Source: an uncultured Prevotella sp.
GTDB taxonomy: Bacteria > Bacteroidota > Bacteroidia > Bacteroidales > Bacteroidaceae
Direction: 5' to 3'
NCBI GenBank assembly: GCA_945834405.1
Contig: CAMAHD010000017.1
Location: 1 to 32,142 of the forward strand
DNA: 32,142 nucleotides
This document shows positions 31,109-32,142 of the stretch, piece after piece (within the stretch, counting starts at the first letter, position 1; every line of letters begins with the position of its first letter). The notes under the pieces are model-generated. The model did no database searches. It was not told where the DNA came from and saw nothing but the letters and a program-made list of their open reading frames with translations. Both the position numbers and the translations under genes were made by a program.

Positions 31109-31151
31109 GGGAAACGTCAGGAGGAAAATGTAAGGAGGGAAACGTCAGGAG
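31109..31151. repeat. 15-bp direct repeat, period 28
   Basis: GGGAAACGTCAGGAG occurs at 31109-31123 and 31137-31151 within a purine-rich non-coding stretch. The function is unknown; the location just upstream of the inositol-locus promoter makes a regulator-binding pair possible. Confidence 0.7.
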
Positions 31152-31188
31152 AGAAAGGCAATAAGAGAAGTGATTGGCAGTTTCAGCA

Positions 31189-31222
31189 ACAAAGGCTGCC
31201 CCCCAATGAGAGCAGCCTTTGT
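31189..31222 (-). terminator. Terminator-like hairpin after the surface-protein gene
   Basis: The arms ACAAAGGCTGC (31189-31199) and GCAGCCTTTGT (31212-31222) form a perfect 11-bp stem with a 12-nt loop, about 29 nt after the stop at 31251. The T-run is short on both strands, so efficiency is uncertain. Confidence 0.65.
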
Positions 31223-31250
31223 ATGAAAATTATCTGGTCAAGAATGAATT

Positions 31251-32142
31251 CTATCTCCACCTTGGGTCACCAACACCCAGTTTGCTCACATCCTCATTGC
31301 CAATGGTGTAGTTGCCGTTAGCGGCATCTTTGAATTGTGGGTCATCCACATTCTTGCCATTTTCATCAATGAAAAGATTAGTCTTGCCTTCCGTGTCAAG
31401 AATATTGAGCTTAGCACAGTTGAAGTAAGCATTGTTCTTGAATTCAGGAACACCCGTCTTCGACTGGTTGCTCCATACGGCTACGGTATTTGTAACAAGG
31501 TTGTTGCTCCAATTGATGACGTTGCCGACATATCTGACGTACAGCAAGCGCTTGCCGGAAGTGTTGGCACAACCATCGATGGTACATCCGTCAACGGTAA
31601 TCACAGGAGTACCACCAAGTGCTGATGCGTCGTCCATACGGATGAAGTCACGGGCTGCTGCACTATTATACATGGTACATTGCAGGAAGTTGAGCGCATC
31701 GATGCGACCCTTTCGTGAGTCAAACATATCGCCTCCGTCACAGATGATATCGTGTATCAGACAGTTTTTGAATGTCAGTTCCTGAACGGTAGAAGCTACG
31801 TTAAGATAGAACACACCCTTGCCGAAGTTCTTGATTTCTGCATTCTCCACTCTGAGCAGCGGATAAGTAACGGATTCGGTCTTGAAGTTGAATGCCTGGT
31901 CGGTGGTAGCATTGTCGATACCGTCGATGACAACCTGATTCAATTCGAGAGAAGCGCCATCGTTCATCTCGAAGCGACCTTTGATGACAGGCACGTTGGT
32001 AGGATAGATACCCTTGATAGTGATGTTCTTGTTTACCTTTACAGAACCTGCCTTCTCTGGCGTTTCACTGTCGGGAATGAAATGGGTTCCGCCATAGAGG
32101 GCGAAAACATCTCCATCGTTGGCAGCCTCAATCAGGGTGCGG
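31251..32142 (-). CDS. Partial secreted beta-helix-like protein (DUF4957/DUF5123 type), 5' end outside window
   Basis: The frame is open to the window edge, so the start lies beyond 32142. About 296 residues are visible. Short strand-turn units rich in Asn, Asp and Gly (VNKNITIKGIY; LELNQVVIDGIDN; VITVDGCTIDGC) are typical of right-handed parallel beta-helices. The ending PQFKDAANGNYTIGNEDVSKLGVGDPRW matches the C-terminus of DUF5123-type proteins, which are often encoded in Bacteroidota polysaccharide-utilisation loci, especially pectin-related ones (from memory). A GTG at 31994 is not a real start, because the sequence before it continues the same repeat pattern. No type IX secretion C-terminal domain is visible, which suggests export by the general pathway as a lipoprotein. 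Substrate is unknown. Confidence 0.85.
   Translation of the reverse strand, partial: RTLIEAANDGDVFALYGGTHFIPDSETPEKAGSVKVNKNITIKGIYPTNVPVIKGRFEMNDGASLELNQVVIDGIDNATTDQAFNFKTESVTYPLLRVENAEIKNFGKGVFYLNVASTVQELTFKNCLIHDIICDGGDMFDSRKGRIDALNFLQCTMYNSAAARDFIRMDDASALGGTPVITVDGCTIDGCANTSGKRLLYVRYVGNVINWSNNLVTNTVAVWSNQSKTGVPEFKNNAYFNCAKLNILDTEGKTNLFIDENGKNVDDPQFKDAANGNYTIGNEDVSKLGVGDPRWR

Noticed and set aside
31251..32142. Type IX secretion cargo
   Set aside because: The visible C-terminus ends in GDPRW-R and lacks a recognisable type IX sorting domain.

Overview
The window looks like chromosomal DNA of a Bacteroidota member, most likely Prevotellaceae (Prevotella in the broad sense). Sequence evidence for this is the repeated Bacteroidota-type promoter (-7 box TAnnTTTG, often with a TTTG about 19-20 nt upstream), the type IX secretion genes porX and porW, two DUF5686 outer-membrane proteins, a Bacteroidales-style glycogen operon and a DUF5123-type surface protein. 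No rRNA, tRNA, CRISPR array, IS element or prophage gene was recognised. All calls come from reading motifs; no database search was run.

Left part (1-8310, mostly + strand). A non-coding leader with a long hairpin precedes miaA, which overlaps a diacylglycerol-kinase-family lipid kinase. A 150-bp AGTACT-rich repeat block separates this pair from a convergent Crp/Fnr-family regulator. Divergent from the regulator is a three-gene glycogen operon: debranching enzyme, GT4 glycosyltransferase and GH57 alpha-amylase-like protein. It ends in a strong terminator. Two of its three enzymes carry substitutions at positions I believe are catalytic.

Middle part (8370-20950). A minus-strand operon reads aroA, a small Cys-rich membrane protein, a metal ABC permease, porW, porX and tsaE, with stop/start overlaps at several junctions. 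A DUF1846 gene follows from its own promoter. On the + strand an SLC13/TrkA-C permease starts almost at its predicted transcription start and overlaps a convergent LacI-family regulator by 38 bp. The LacI promoter contains a near-palindromic AAACGTTT site. A candidate short transcript and a bidirectional terminator lie beyond it.

Right part (20951-30990, all minus strand). This is the most interesting region, an apparent inositol-phospholipid locus. In transcription order it encodes an ATP-grasp enzyme, a HAD phosphatase, myo-inositol-1-phosphate synthase, a DUF5686 outer-membrane protein, a nucleotidyltransferase, a CDP-alcohol phosphotransferase, a second DUF5686 protein lacking the N-terminal domain, and a LuxR-type HTH fragment. 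The set fits a route glucose-6-P to inositol-1-P, to free inositol and/or a CDP-activated intermediate, to inositol lipid. The ATP-grasp protein and the paired DUF5686 proteins have no assigned role in that route.

Right edge (31251-32142). The 3' part of a secreted or surface beta-helix-like protein (DUF4957/DUF5123 type) runs off the window.
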